This document shows, in pieces, positions 7,767-16,769 of a stretch of DNA of 25,544 bases. Source of the DNA: Candidatus Poseidoniaceae archaeon. Its GTDB lineage: Archaea > Thermoplasmatota > Poseidoniia > Poseidoniales > Poseidoniaceae. The translations under genes and the position numbers were made by a program. The first letter of the stretch is position 1; each line of letters starts with the position of its first letter. The notes under the pieces are model-generated. The model was not told the origin of the DNA, made no database searches, and saw nothing but the letters and a program-made list of their open reading frames with translations. The stretch covers positions 1 to 25,544 of the forward strand of contig JAKUNY010000005.1 of assembly GCA_022451765.1 (NCBI GenBank), read 5' to 3'.

Positions 7767-10576
7767 GCGTAAACGAATGCAGGAGAGAGGGGCATCGCAA
7801 CGCCTGCTTTTCCGGTCGTATCTTCTTGGCTATCGCCACGAACAATCAGCACAGACTCGAGTCCAAGTTCATCTGCGATGAAGTTTGAGGCGGCTGCGTA
7901 AACGTCGGTTTCATCCAGTTCTGAAAGAAGAATGCGCTTTTTCTCATCGTCCCATTTGAACACCTGAGGTAGCATTCGCTTGTTCCAGAAACCGAGTCGT
8001 TCACCACGGGTTTCACCTTGTGCGAGATCGGATTGGGTAAGAATTCCCATGAAGGATTTGACATTGTTCCCTTCTGCGAGATGGGCCAAGGCCATTTCTG
8101 CCATTTGGTTTCGCCAAGGTGCAGAAGTAACGATGGTTAGCGAGGTTGCTTCACCTTCGATGTGACGCTCAGCGACACTGCGTACCTTTCGCGCCTGTTC
8201 GAGAAGATCTCGAAGAAGAGCCTCACCGTCGAGCAGCGCTTGGTCTTGCTCACTAAGGGGCGTATTCTCGCTCATGACGTGGCCTGCAAGAAGGCCTTCT
8301 CCACCAAGCATTGCCCACCAATCTTCAGCGAGATGCGGTGTTGCAATGGCGATCATGTGCGTCCATGAGTCGAGCAGTTCTCGACCGACGTGGGCGCTCC
8401 CACCGCCGCGTCGGACATACCAGTTGATGTCCTTGACCATATCGTAATGCGAGCATTCAACGGCTCTACGCAGGTCGTACCGGTCCATGGCATCCGACCA
8501 TTGTTGCAGACGCTGCCGTAGTCGTGCAAGCATCCATTCGTCGATGGAATGAGCAGGTTTGTCCCAGCCCAAGAGCATGTCCGGCATTGTTTGCAATTGT
8601 TGCATAACTCGATGGTTTGCTTCAACAGCTGAGTCGGACCAATCCATACCTGCTGTCGGATTTGCAGCGAAGAGAATGAACAGTCGAACGGTATCCGCTC
8701 CAAATTGCTCGATCATCTGTTCGGGTGAGACCGTGTTCCCAAGCGATTTACTCATCTTTGCGGAGCGTATACCGAGTGGGGAATCGCAGTGCGGGCATGG
8801 TGAACCCCAATGGTCAACGGAGAGTGTAACAGAGCATGTTTCACAGAATGGGGCGCTCTTGTTGACCATGCCTTGACAAAGAAGTTCGTTGAACGGTTCG
8901 TCAATGGTGTGGAATCCGAGGTCTCGAAGTGCTTTGGTGTAGAATCGAGCGTAAATCAAATGCATCTGCGCATGTTCAATTCCTCCACAATAAAAGTCAA
9001 CGTTCATCCAATAATCTGCAATGTCTGAATCGTACCATCGCTCGAGGTTGTTCGCATCCGTGTACCGTAGGAAGTACCAGGATGAATCGACAAAGGTATC
9101 CATTGTATCAGTTTCTCTACGTGCAGGTTTTCCACACTTGGGACAGTCAACATTGAGGAAGGATTCTGAGGTTTCGAGCGGATTCCCTTTCCCATCAAAC
9201 ACAACGTCGCGTGGCAGCTCAACAGGCAACTGATCTTCAGGGACTGGGACTGCTCCACAGTCTTCACAATGGATGATTGGAATTGGTGTTCCCCAGTAGC
9301 GTTGACGACTGATCAACCAAGGACGAATCTTCCAGTTGATTTGCCTCTCACCCTTTCCAGCCTCCTCGAGGGCGTCGATAACACTGGCACGAGCATCATC
9401 ACCGAATTCCCCATCAAAACCCTCGAGCCCTGAGTTCACCATGTAGCCATCTTCGGTAAATGCAGTTTCAGGTGCATCGCTGGCATCATCCTCTTTGGTT
9501 TCAATCAACACTCGTTTTATCGGCAAACCATAGGTTTGTGCAAAGTCAAAATCGCGCTCGTCATGTCCTGGAACGGCCATCACAGCTCCTGTTCCATAGG
9601 TTGCAAGAACAAAGTTCCCGGCCCATATTGGAATCTTTTCTCCGGTCAGTGGATGAATAGCGAACCGACCCAATGACACGCCTTCCTTTTTGTTGAGATT
9701 CTTGATCCGATCAAATTCACTCATGTTGGCGTACACATCGTGCATGGCCTTCCAGTCTGCCTCATATTGTGTCCCTTTGACCAATTTCTCTGCTAGCGGA
9801 TGTTCAGGTGCAAGGGTGACAAAGGTGACGCCGAAGAGTGTATCAGGACGGGTTGTGAACACACGAATCACTTCATCGCTTCCATCAATTCCAAACTCGA
9901 TTTCTGCTCCTTCCGAGCGGCCGAGCCAGTCTTCTTGCATCAATCGAACGCTTTCTGGGAACTCGATGGTATCCAATCCATCCAACAATTGTTGAGCATA
10001 CTTCGGGATGTCGATGAACCATTGACTCATGTCCTTCTGGCGAACAGGCCCATTGCATCGCCAACAGCGTCCAGCCTTGACTTGTTCATTTGCGAGAACC
10101 GTTGAACAGGATTTGCACCAATTGACGGGAGCAAATTCACGATATGCAAGCCCAGACTTGAAAAATCGAGTAAAAAACAGTTGGTTCCACTTGTAATAAT
10201 TCGGGTCGTGGCTTTTGAGCATGCGACTCCAATCATATGAGAATCCCATGCGCTTGATCTGTTGAGTAATGGAAGCCATGTTCTTCTCTGTAATGTCGTG
10301 AGGGTGACCTCCTTCTGCAATGGCGGCATTCTCTGCGGGCATTCCGAACGAATCAAAACCCATTGGGTAGAGAACGTTGAATCCCTTCATCCGCTTGTAA
10401 CGGGCGACTGCGTCACCAATTGAATAGTTTCGAACGTGACCCATGTGCATTTTTCCAGACGGGTAAGGATACATTTCCAAACAGTAGAATTTGGGTTTGG
10501 ATACATCATCAACGGAAGCGAAAACGTCGGCATCTTTCCATGCCTGCTGCCATGCAACTTCATCCGTCGTCTTCAT
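7763..10576 (-). CDS. leuS: Leucyl-tRNA synthetase, bacterial type
   Basis: The 937-residue class I synthetase charges tRNA-Leu. The HIGH motif is HMGH at 44-47 within YPYPSGKMHMGHVRNYS, and KMSKS lies at 607-611. A zinc knuckle C154-C157…C171-C174 precedes the CP1 editing domain (about 220-410), which has TTRPDT at 241-246, GTG at 328-330 and GHDERDF at 338-344. MDTFVDSSWYFLRY at 492-505 and the whole architecture are those of bacterial LeuRS, not the archaeal/eukaryotic form, so an ancestral transfer from bacteria is likely. Two further Cys-pair sets are present: C437/C440 with C478/C481, and C578/C581 with C594/C597. The latter stands where bacterial enzymes carry their leucine-specific insert. 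The length is somewhat above the roughly 860 residues of typical bacterial enzymes. Confidence 0.96.
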   Translation of the reverse strand: MKTTDEVAWQQAWKDADVFASVDDVSKPKFYCLEMYPYPSGKMHMGHVRNYSIGDAVARYKRMKGFNVLYPMGFDSFGMPAENAAIAEGGHPHDITEKNMASITQQIKRMGFSYDWSRMLKSHDPNYYKWNQLFFTRFFKSGLAYREFAPVNWCKSCSTVLANEQVKAGRCWRCNGPVRQKDMSQWFIDIPKYAQQLLDGLDTIEFPESVRLMQEDWLGRSEGAEIEFGIDGSDEVIRVFTTRPDTLFGVTFVTLAPEHPLAEKLVKGTQYEADWKAMHDVYANMSEFDRIKNLNKKEGVSLGRFAIHPLTGEKIPIWAGNFVLATYGTGAVMAVPGHDERDFDFAQTYGLPIKRVLIETKEDDASDAPETAFTEDGYMVNSGLEGFDGEFGDDARASVIDALEEAGKGERQINWKIRPWLISRQRYWGTPIPIIHCEDCGAVPVPEDQLPVELPRDVVFDGKGNPLETSESFLNVDCPKCGKPARRETDTMDTFVDSSWYFLRYTDANNLERWYDSDIADYWMNVDFYCGGIEHAQMHLIYARFYTKALRDLGFHTIDEPFNELLCQGMVNKSAPFCETCSVTLSVDHWGSPCPHCDSPLGIRSAKMSKSLGNTVSPEQMIEQFGADTVRLFILFAANPTAGMDWSDSAVEANHRVMQQLQTMPDMLLGWDKPAHSIDEWMLARLRQRLQQWSDAMDRYDLRRAVECSHYDMVKDINWYVRRGGGSAHVGRELLDSWTHMIAIATPHLAEDWWAMLGGEGLLAGHVMSENTPLSEQDQALLDGEALLRDLLEQARKVRSVAERHIEGEATSLTIVTSAPWRNQMAEMALAHLAEGNNVKSFMGILTQSDLAQGETRGERLGFWNKRMLPQVFKWDDEKKRILLSELDETDVYAAASNFIADELGLESVLIVRGDSQEDTTGKAGVAMPLSPAFVYA

Positions 10577-10655
10577 CTCATCCGATATGTCGACACGTCC
10601 TACGCTAACATCGCCTCAAAGCCTTCCTTCTTCAATCCACCTCAGCAAATTGGAT

Positions 10656-13220
10656 TCAGAGGCTCATCTCGTTCTTCAGATAAGCATCGCTGGTCTCAAG
10701 AAGGAACATAGCTTCTTTCGTCAACTTGTATCGGTTTCGCATACCCATGCGTCGACCTTCGATAAGACCATACTTCTCCAACGTGCGTAAGTGATGTGAG
10801 ATAAGTTGCTGCGACTTATCGAGTCGCTTTGCAAGTTCAGCCTGCGTTGGGAAATCACCCATTTGGCTATCATGGTCCAGCAAAACCAGAATTTTACCCT
10901 GCAAAGAAAGTGGATCGGGAGCAAGGATTGGAACCGGTAGAGCCTCATCTTCCAACAATGGATGAAGGGTGTTGGTCAATGGGTAGTACCGCACAAGGCG
11001 ACCGTCTTTTCGTCGCCAGATGCTCTCTTCCTGTTCGAGAACCCGTAAATGGTGGGAAAGTTGCCCATTGCTCATCTCCAAAGCAGAGAGAAGGGCTCGG
11101 AAATGACAGCCAGGATTCGCAGTCAAGTATCCCAACAATCGTCCACGTTGGAAGCGTCCATCACTTGTTTCCGAGGTTCTTCCAATGAATCCGAGGAGCC
11201 ACAATCCTGTGAGGGTTGTTGAAATGCGAATGGCTTCATTGTTGAAGGCTGCAAACCCTAGCATGGATAATATTGCACTGACCGTCAGAACAGTGACGGC
11301 TTGCGGAGCCCAATCGGGGAGAATGTCTTCCTCTTGCGTATCAACCTCAACTGCAGCGGATTCCTCAACTTCTGGTTCTTCTTCAATCAGCGGTGTTTCT
11401 TGTACGACCTCAACGAGGGCATAGCTTTCGGCTGTGAATCGTGCGCAGGCTGCTGTAGCATCCGCTGGTTGTGCATTGTAAACACCGGAGGTCCCATGTT
11501 CAGGAGACCATGAAGCCTGTAAGGAATCAGCGAGCATATGGATTGTACCTGCATCGTCTTCCAACATCCAACATGCACCATCTGAAGTCAAGACGCTGCT
11601 CCATGTACCATCGATTTGCAGCATTGCGATCTCTTCCGAGATTTCGTCATCGACGACGTCTTCTTGCGCAACATCTGCTTGTAACGGCCATGTGAACTCT
11701 TGCTCAAGGACAAGGTCTTGATCGGTTGCCAGGTTGATGTAAACACGGTAATCAACCTCCTGATAATCAAGGGAATTCAAATCGCTGAGAGTGAATTCAA
11801 GAACATCATTGGGCGCAAGACGGAGCGCTTGGTCGATGCGTTCGTTGTCGTTGCAAAGGACGTTCTTTTCTATCATCTTCTCGGTAGTCTCGAGGTTCCA
11901 TAACTGGATGGAGGCCTTGCAAATGTCAATCCATTGGATGTCGGTTTGTTCTGCTGTTCCAGTCAGCTGAAGTTCGAACAAAGGGTTGTTGTCGTCGTCA
12001 ACGCCAATCGACAAGGAAGGAAGCGGAGCGGCGCCTGTTCCACAGTTTGCTGACTGCACACGGCGGAAATCAAGTTCGATGGAGGATGCATATCCAAACT
12101 CAGGCACTTCAGCCACGAGAACGTAGTCGCCGCTTGGCATTGAACATCCAACTTGATCGACAAATGCCCAGGATTGCAGCGGGAAGGTGCTCTGCGACGA
12201 GGCACCGACGACGACGTCAAGTTCCGCATCACGACAGTTGGCTTGGTTGAGGGAATCATAGGCAACGCCGTCCTCACCCACGATCCAATAGGTTGCTCGA
12301 CACGTGTTGGTAAAGCGGAGAAGCTCATTTTCTGAACCATCGTTTGTAAGCGTAAGAGAACCATCGAAAAGTTCGCCCTGAGCGTAGGTGGTTGAGAGTG
12401 TGTTGATGTTTGCTGTGAGTGGCACAGATTGGGCTTCACGGTCTTCGACTGTGAAATCATAGGTGTCGAGAACAAGTCCATCCGGAGTCTGAATTGTCAA
12501 CGAAGCATCGCCTGCGAATGCAGGCTGAATCATTGTGTGTCCGAGCGATACAACGGCGAATGGTTCGAGGATTGACGCCCCAGCGTCGCAGGCTGGGCCA
12601 AGTTGTGCGCCTTCAAAATCAAGCAAAAGTTGGCAATCCTTGAGAGAAGTCAAATCGATTGTCTGCGCAGTTGGATTGTGCAGTTCGTATGTGACGACGA
12701 AAGGTTCTCCAACTTCAAGGAGGTCACTGCGGTGTACCACGGATGTTGCGATCAACAATTCGGATGGGATGTTGGCGTTTTGCTGGACCATAACTTCGGT
12801 GGTAGCCATCAAACCAGAGCCAGCGAGTTCGATGCTGACGGAGTACACTCCAGGTGGAACAGGTGAGCCATCTGAATCGGTTAAATCCCAACGATGCTCG
12901 TCAAGTGCGGTCGTTCCCGTTCCGATGTCAAGACCACGGCTTTGTCCGCGGCAACCAATGCTTTCATCGACAAGGGACTCACCATATGAATTTGCAATGC
13001 GAAGAATCGTTCCACAGGAAGGGTCCTCGTTGATTGAGGTCGCCTCTCCAGTGTTGTGAATCGCTGATGCTAAAACAAGGGTATCGCCAGCACCGTACCA
13101 CGGTTTGAGGTTGTCATCAATCACTTCGATTTCAAGGCGAACAGCATCGCCTTCCTGAGCACTCACAGGAACGAGGAGGACGAGGAGCATCACCATCGAT
13201 GATGCAACAAAACGACGCAT
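10656..13220 (-). CDS. Membrane-tethered regulator: extracytoplasmic BsuPI-like domains and tandem C-terminal winged helices
   Basis: I choose the ATG at 13220 (854 residues). It follows GGGAGAGGTG closely and starts a signal peptide (MRRFVASSMVMLLVLLVPVSAQ); an in-frame ATG five codons upstream lacks this support. The ectodomain (about 23-620) has repeated immunoglobulin-like segments resembling BsuPI domains, with phrases such as HNTGEATSI, SVSIELAGSG and LTNDGSENELLRFTN. An acidic linker and hydrophobic stretches near 635-680 follow. From about 689 there are two ArsR/MarR-type winged helices: ANPGCHFRALLSALEMSNGQ with LSHHLRVLEQE, then PTQAELAKRLDKSQQLISHH with LRTLEKYGLIEG. It looks like a one-component sensor that binds DNA while membrane-bound. 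The ligand is unknown. It lies between leuS and the propeller/TSP3 gene on the same strand. Confidence 0.75.
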   Translation of the reverse strand: MRRFVASSMVMLLVLLVPVSAQEGDAVRLEIEVIDDNLKPWYGAGDTLVLASAIHNTGEATSINEDPSCGTILRIANSYGESLVDESIGCRGQSRGLDIGTGTTALDEHRWDLTDSDGSPVPPGVYSVSIELAGSGLMATTEVMVQQNANIPSELLIATSVVHRSDLLEVGEPFVVTYELHNPTAQTIDLTSLKDCQLLLDFEGAQLGPACDAGASILEPFAVVSLGHTMIQPAFAGDASLTIQTPDGLVLDTYDFTVEDREAQSVPLTANINTLSTTYAQGELFDGSLTLTNDGSENELLRFTNTCRATYWIVGEDGVAYDSLNQANCRDAELDVVVGASSQSTFPLQSWAFVDQVGCSMPSGDYVLVAEVPEFGYASSIELDFRRVQSANCGTGAAPLPSLSIGVDDDNNPLFELQLTGTAEQTDIQWIDICKASIQLWNLETTEKMIEKNVLCNDNERIDQALRLAPNDVLEFTLSDLNSLDYQEVDYRVYINLATDQDLVLEQEFTWPLQADVAQEDVVDDEISEEIAMLQIDGTWSSVLTSDGACWMLEDDAGTIHMLADSLQASWSPEHGTSGVYNAQPADATAACARFTAESYALVEVVQETPLIEEEPEVEESAAVEVDTQEEDILPDWAPQAVTVLTVSAILSMLGFAAFNNEAIRISTTLTGLWLLGFIGRTSETSDGRFQRGRLLGYLTANPGCHFRALLSALEMSNGQLSHHLRVLEQEESIWRRKDGRLVRYYPLTNTLHPLLEDEALPVPILAPDPLSLQGKILVLLDHDSQMGDFPTQAELAKRLDKSQQLISHHLRTLEKYGLIEGRRMGMRNRYKLTKEAMFLLETSDAYLKNEMSL

Positions 13221-13265
13221 ACGCACCTCTCCCATGAGTGTGGAAAGGCTTCATTGTCTTAAAGG

Positions 13266-13284
13266 GCAACGGTACAAACGTTGC
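13266..13284 (-). terminator. Stem-loop between the two minus-strand surface genes
   Basis: GCAACG and CGTTGC form a perfect six-base-pair stem around a seven-base loop, in the 69-base gap after the 13290-16769 gene. On the minus strand the stem is followed by CCTTTAAG, a short T run. It could end or attenuate transcription before the winged-helix gene, or simply stabilise the 3' end. Archaeal termination depends mainly on T tracts, so this is a weak candidate. Confidence 0.3.
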
Positions 13285-13289
13285 GTAAA

Positions 13290-16200
13290 TCAATCGAGGT
13301 CAAGCATTGTTGGAATCGCAGCCTGCAAAGCTTGTTCCTGTTGAATTTCGTGCTGTTTCCATGCGGGAAGGGATGCTGGATCAACCCAGCCAAGTTCCCT
13401 CGCTTTGTCGAATTCACCATTGGAAACGTAGTAGTTAATCCATTGTTCTCGACGCTCTTCTTCATCCATAAATTGCTCTTCAGCCTTGCGTTCAAGGGCA
13501 CGTTCTCGCATCATCTTCTTGCGACTTGCTTGCCGAGCTAACATGGCTACAAGGATTGCCGCAAGCATGAATGTGATGATTCCACCCATGGCATAGAGCA
13601 TGACGTTCGAGGACTCTGCTTCGAGTTCTACAACAGCCCCCTCATCAGCAGATTTGTTCGGATTTTCTGTGATCGAACACTCGACTTGCCCAGGGATGCC
13701 TGTGGAGACTTCAGGATCCCATTTGCAAGGATCATTGAGGTCCGACATTCCGTCATTATCGCTGTCAGGGCATCCAAATCGATCGATTGTTGAGGTTCCG
13801 TATTCGTTGCGACACTCGTCGGGCCGGTAAGCACCGTTGGTGAAGTTGTTTCCGTAACCGTCCCCATCGTTGTCATCCTGTTGGGTTTTTCGCAGCGGGA
13901 ATGCATCTGGAGCAATACCTGTTGCATTGTCACCTCGTCCGTCGCAATCGATGTCTGAGGATTGAGTAACGTCGTTCGGGAAAGCATCCCCAATGTGCTC
14001 ACAGAGTTCGATCATCAATCCAGGATTCTCCTCGTCAATCACCGTCTTGTTGACACTCTGGTAATTGTCACCGACTCCATCGCCGTCTTTATCGCACCAT
14101 TGGAGGGGGTCGTTGGGAAATGCATCGGCACCGGTACAATCAGGCTCTGCAACGAAGTCTCCGAACGGGTCCGCATGACCATCGCCATCGGAATCAGGAC
14201 ACCCTTGGACTCCGTTTTCGGTACTCTCTCCGTATACATCGATGCACTCATCGCCGTCTGTAAATTGCACGTTGTCTCCGTAACCATCTCCGTCTCGATC
14301 CTCCCATTGAAGCGGTTGATTCGGGAATGCGTCTTCAGGGTCAGTGTACCCGTCACCATCGGAGTCCGGGCATCCACGAGAAGACGCTGCGATGGATTCG
14401 CCATAGGTTAGGGGACACACATCGGAATTCCCTTCGGAGATTCCATCGCCATCGTTGTCAACAAAATTGTCTCCAAAGCCATCGTTATCAGCATCGGACC
14501 ATTGTGTTGGGTCGTTTGGGAATCGATCGCCGTTGTTTCCACCAGGGTTGTCTCCGTATCCATCGCCGTCTGCATCACGCCACTGAGAAGCATCATCAGG
14601 GAAGAAGTCAGGATTGTTGCCGTCAGGGTTGTCCCCGTAGTTATCTCCATCTGAGTCTTCCCACTGGGTGCCATCATCAGGGAATGGATCGCCTGTGTTG
14701 GAATAGCCATCTCCATCGCGATCTGGGCATCCCTTCTGATCCTCAGTTGAGGAACCTGCTTGGTTTGGACAATCATCTGCATTGTTTCCATCGGTGTTGC
14801 TACCAAATCCATCGTTGTCTTCGTCGCACCATTGTGTTGGGTCGATTGGGAATGCGTCAGCTCCATAACAATCCGTCTTGGCTGGCCAATTGGCGTCTGG
14901 GTCGGAATAGCCGTCACCGTCTGTGTCGAGACAACCGAGACGGTCGTAGGTTGAATTGCCCCAAATGGTTGGACATCCATCGGCACGGTCACTCATCTGC
15001 TCATCGCCAACCCAATCGCCATCCGTATCACGCCATTGGGTTCGATCAAGGGGGAAGACGTCGATGTTCTGTGCTCCAGAAATAATCACGCCGGGCCATT
15101 CAGGCGCTCTGTATTGGTTCCACGAAACATCCTCGTAGTTGTCTCCATATCCATCGCCATCGGTGTCATTCCACTGCGTCGAATCGGTTGGGAATGCATC
15201 ACCGCGTTGGTTGATGTGAAGTTGATTTGATGCGACGTCGTACAGGTAATTGTCACCGAACCCATCACCGTCTGCATCGTTCCATTGCTCTTTGTTGCTC
15301 GGGGCCCAATCGTTTTCATCGGAGTAGCCATCACCATCGACATCTGGGCAACCCAATCGGTCCATGGTTGAATTTCCAAACACGAGTGGACAGGAATCAG
15401 GGTTGAGTGCTGGAGCGGGGTTGTCGCCGTACCCATCCGAATCCGAGTCTTCCCATTGTGAGCCGTCGTCAGGGAATTCGTCGACCTTTCCATCGCCTTG
15501 ATCGGTGGTGTTCCAACCATCATTATCAGGGTCGAGGTCGCTTTTCCAGATGTAGAAACCCTCGTCGTTTCGACCGAATGCTTGAGCGATGTATGTGCCG
15601 TCAGGAGACCATGATACGCCGTTGTTCTGGCCACATTGGTTGCTGTTCCCTGTTCCAGAGCACCCTCCGGGCCGACTTTGTGCGAAACTGTCGATTGAAT
15701 TTCCGCTCGAAATTTCGTAAATTTTTGCAGTTGCTCCGTCAGCAGCATACCACCCTAGACCAAAGACAACCTGGTTACCGTCCGGTGAAAAATCGGATGA
15801 ATAGCATGAGGTTGAAGCGGATTTCGTCCACGTATTGCTCCAAACATCGGCTTCGAAAATACGCAGTCGAGAACCTCCTTGATTCTGTACGTAACCTTCG
15901 CAAATCGCAATGTGTTCTCCGCTTGGCGACCAAGCGATTGAGTTGACTGTGCCAGCAGGTGCGCTTTCGCTTCGCGTTGTCGCCCAGCTTGTAGCGTCCA
16001 CAACATAGTAATCACCAACTGTTCCAATCGCGATGTGAGATCCACTTGGCGAGAAATCAACAGAATGGAAACGGTCTTCTCCTCCGGGGTTGAGATTTTG
16101 CATGACAGTGCCATTAATCACGTCAATGACCCGAACAACACCGTTTGTTCCACTGTTTCCGGAGCGTCCAATTGCGATTGCAGCCTTGCTTCCGTCAGGT

Positions 16201-16769
16201 GAAAGATCGATGTCGTAGGTGAAGTCGCCTCCCCCGACATCTGAGGAAATTGCGCCGTGCAATGAGGTAAGGTTTGATGCGTAGTAGATGTCAACTTCAT
16301 CGGCAGCTTGCGATGTAACGCCGATGAATCGGCCATCATCAGACCAGGATAACTTCCCAGCGCCACCGTTGGAAACCGCAATCACAGAACGTGTGTTCTG
16401 GCCAGTGGTTGTGTTCCAAATGCGGATGTATCCATCACCGCTCGATGTTGCGACCTCCAAACCATCTGGGGAGAATTCAACATCGTTGTAATCGGTCGAG
16501 CGTGGGTTGTTCCCATCAAGAACAAAGTTTGGATTTGAACTGGTCCAACCATCAAGCAGGTCCGAGGTCCCATCACCGTCTCGATCTGGGCAACCATCAC
16601 GGTCCACGGTCGAGTCGCCGCTCGCATATGGACAGTCGTCCAGAGTGTCGTCAACACCGTCGCCATCGCTGTCGGCAGCATGTACACTGAGAGGGGTGAG
16701 AACCAACCCGATCATGAGGAAAACAAGGAGGCAACTCAGGCCCTTTTTCCGGCGAAACCTGTTTTCCAT
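13290..16769 (-). CDS. Giant surface protein: WD40-like seven-bladed propeller, long TSP3 array, membrane anchor and charged tail
   Basis: The 1159-residue protein begins with a basic signal peptide (MENRFRRKKGLSCLLVFLMI…VHA, cleavage near 31). A short TSP3 unit (32-75) comes next. Seven WD40/YncE-like units at about 91-407 follow, marked by SPDGLEVAT, SDDGRFIGV, SPDGSKAAI, SPSGSHIAI, SPSGEHIAI, SPDGNQVVF and SPDGTYIAQ. A long TSP3 array runs from about 408 to 1020. A transmembrane helix lies at about 1057-1078 (VMLYAMGGIITFMLAAILVAML). The final 81 residues are a highly charged, probably helical cytoplasmic tail with a WINYYVSNGEFDKARELGW segment. This is a calcium-dependent extracellular stalk carrying a propeller, and a binding or adhesion role is inferred. 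It is divergent from the wHTH–STAND gene across 101 bases. Confidence 0.8.
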   Translation of the reverse strand: MENRFRRKKGLSCLLVFLMIGLVLTPLSVHAADSDGDGVDDTLDDCPYASGDSTVDRDGCPDRDGDGTSDLLDGWTSSNPNFVLDGNNPRSTDYNDVEFSPDGLEVATSSGDGYIRIWNTTTGQNTRSVIAVSNGGAGKLSWSDDGRFIGVTSQAADEVDIYYASNLTSLHGAISSDVGGGDFTYDIDLSPDGSKAAIAIGRSGNSGTNGVVRVIDVINGTVMQNLNPGGEDRFHSVDFSPSGSHIAIGTVGDYYVVDATSWATTRSESAPAGTVNSIAWSPSGEHIAICEGYVQNQGGSRLRIFEADVWSNTWTKSASTSCYSSDFSPDGNQVVFGLGWYAADGATAKIYEISSGNSIDSFAQSRPGGCSGTGNSNQCGQNNGVSWSPDGTYIAQAFGRNDEGFYIWKSDLDPDNDGWNTTDQGDGKVDEFPDDGSQWEDSDSDGYGDNPAPALNPDSCPLVFGNSTMDRLGCPDVDGDGYSDENDWAPSNKEQWNDADGDGFGDNYLYDVASNQLHINQRGDAFPTDSTQWNDTDGDGYGDNYEDVSWNQYRAPEWPGVIISGAQNIDVFPLDRTQWRDTDGDWVGDEQMSDRADGCPTIWGNSTYDRLGCLDTDGDGYSDPDANWPAKTDCYGADAFPIDPTQWCDEDNDGFGSNTDGNNADDCPNQAGSSTEDQKGCPDRDGDGYSNTGDPFPDDGTQWEDSDGDNYGDNPDGNNPDFFPDDASQWRDADGDGYGDNPGGNNGDRFPNDPTQWSDADNDGFGDNFVDNDGDGISEGNSDVCPLTYGESIAASSRGCPDSDGDGYTDPEDAFPNQPLQWEDRDGDGYGDNVQFTDGDECIDVYGESTENGVQGCPDSDGDGHADPFGDFVAEPDCTGADAFPNDPLQWCDKDGDGVGDNYQSVNKTVIDEENPGLMIELCEHIGDAFPNDVTQSSDIDCDGRGDNATGIAPDAFPLRKTQQDDNDGDGYGNNFTNGAYRPDECRNEYGTSTIDRFGCPDSDNDGMSDLNDPCKWDPEVSTGIPGQVECSITENPNKSADEGAVVELEAESSNVMLYAMGGIITFMLAAILVAMLARQASRKKMMRERALERKAEEQFMDEEERREQWINYYVSNGEFDKARELGWVDPASLPAWKQHEIQQEQALQAAIPTMLDLD
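13730..15540 (-). repeat. Long TSP3-type repeat array with a QW-D-x-DGDGYGDN unit
   Basis: The region encodes about a dozen copies of a unit reading FP.D.TQW.D.DGDGYGDN, for example STQWNDTDGDGYGDN, GTQWEDSDGDNYGDN and PLQWEDRDGDGYGDN. These are interleaved with units of the form STxDRxGCPDxDGDGYSD. I count ten copies with an intact QW. The two copies nearest the membrane have QSS and QQD instead. At DNA level this gives recurring words such as CCATCGCCATC on the plus strand, but the copies differ at many synonymous sites, so the repeat is maintained as protein. Confidence 0.85.

Noticed and set aside
13221..13235. Five-codon longer N-terminus for the membrane-tethered regulator
   Set aside because: The strong GGGAGAGGTG ribosome-binding site lies inside this extension and points to the ATG at 13220.
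14327..15085. 252-codon plus-strand frame with many Arg and His
   Set aside because: It is a mirror of the Asp/Gly-rich repeat codons on the other strand, not a real gene.
13700..15540. Regularly spaced DNA words (CCATCGCCATC and similar) suggesting a CRISPR or satellite array
   Set aside because: The spacing is irregular, copies differ at synonymous sites, and the whole stretch is an intact frame encoding TSP3 repeats.
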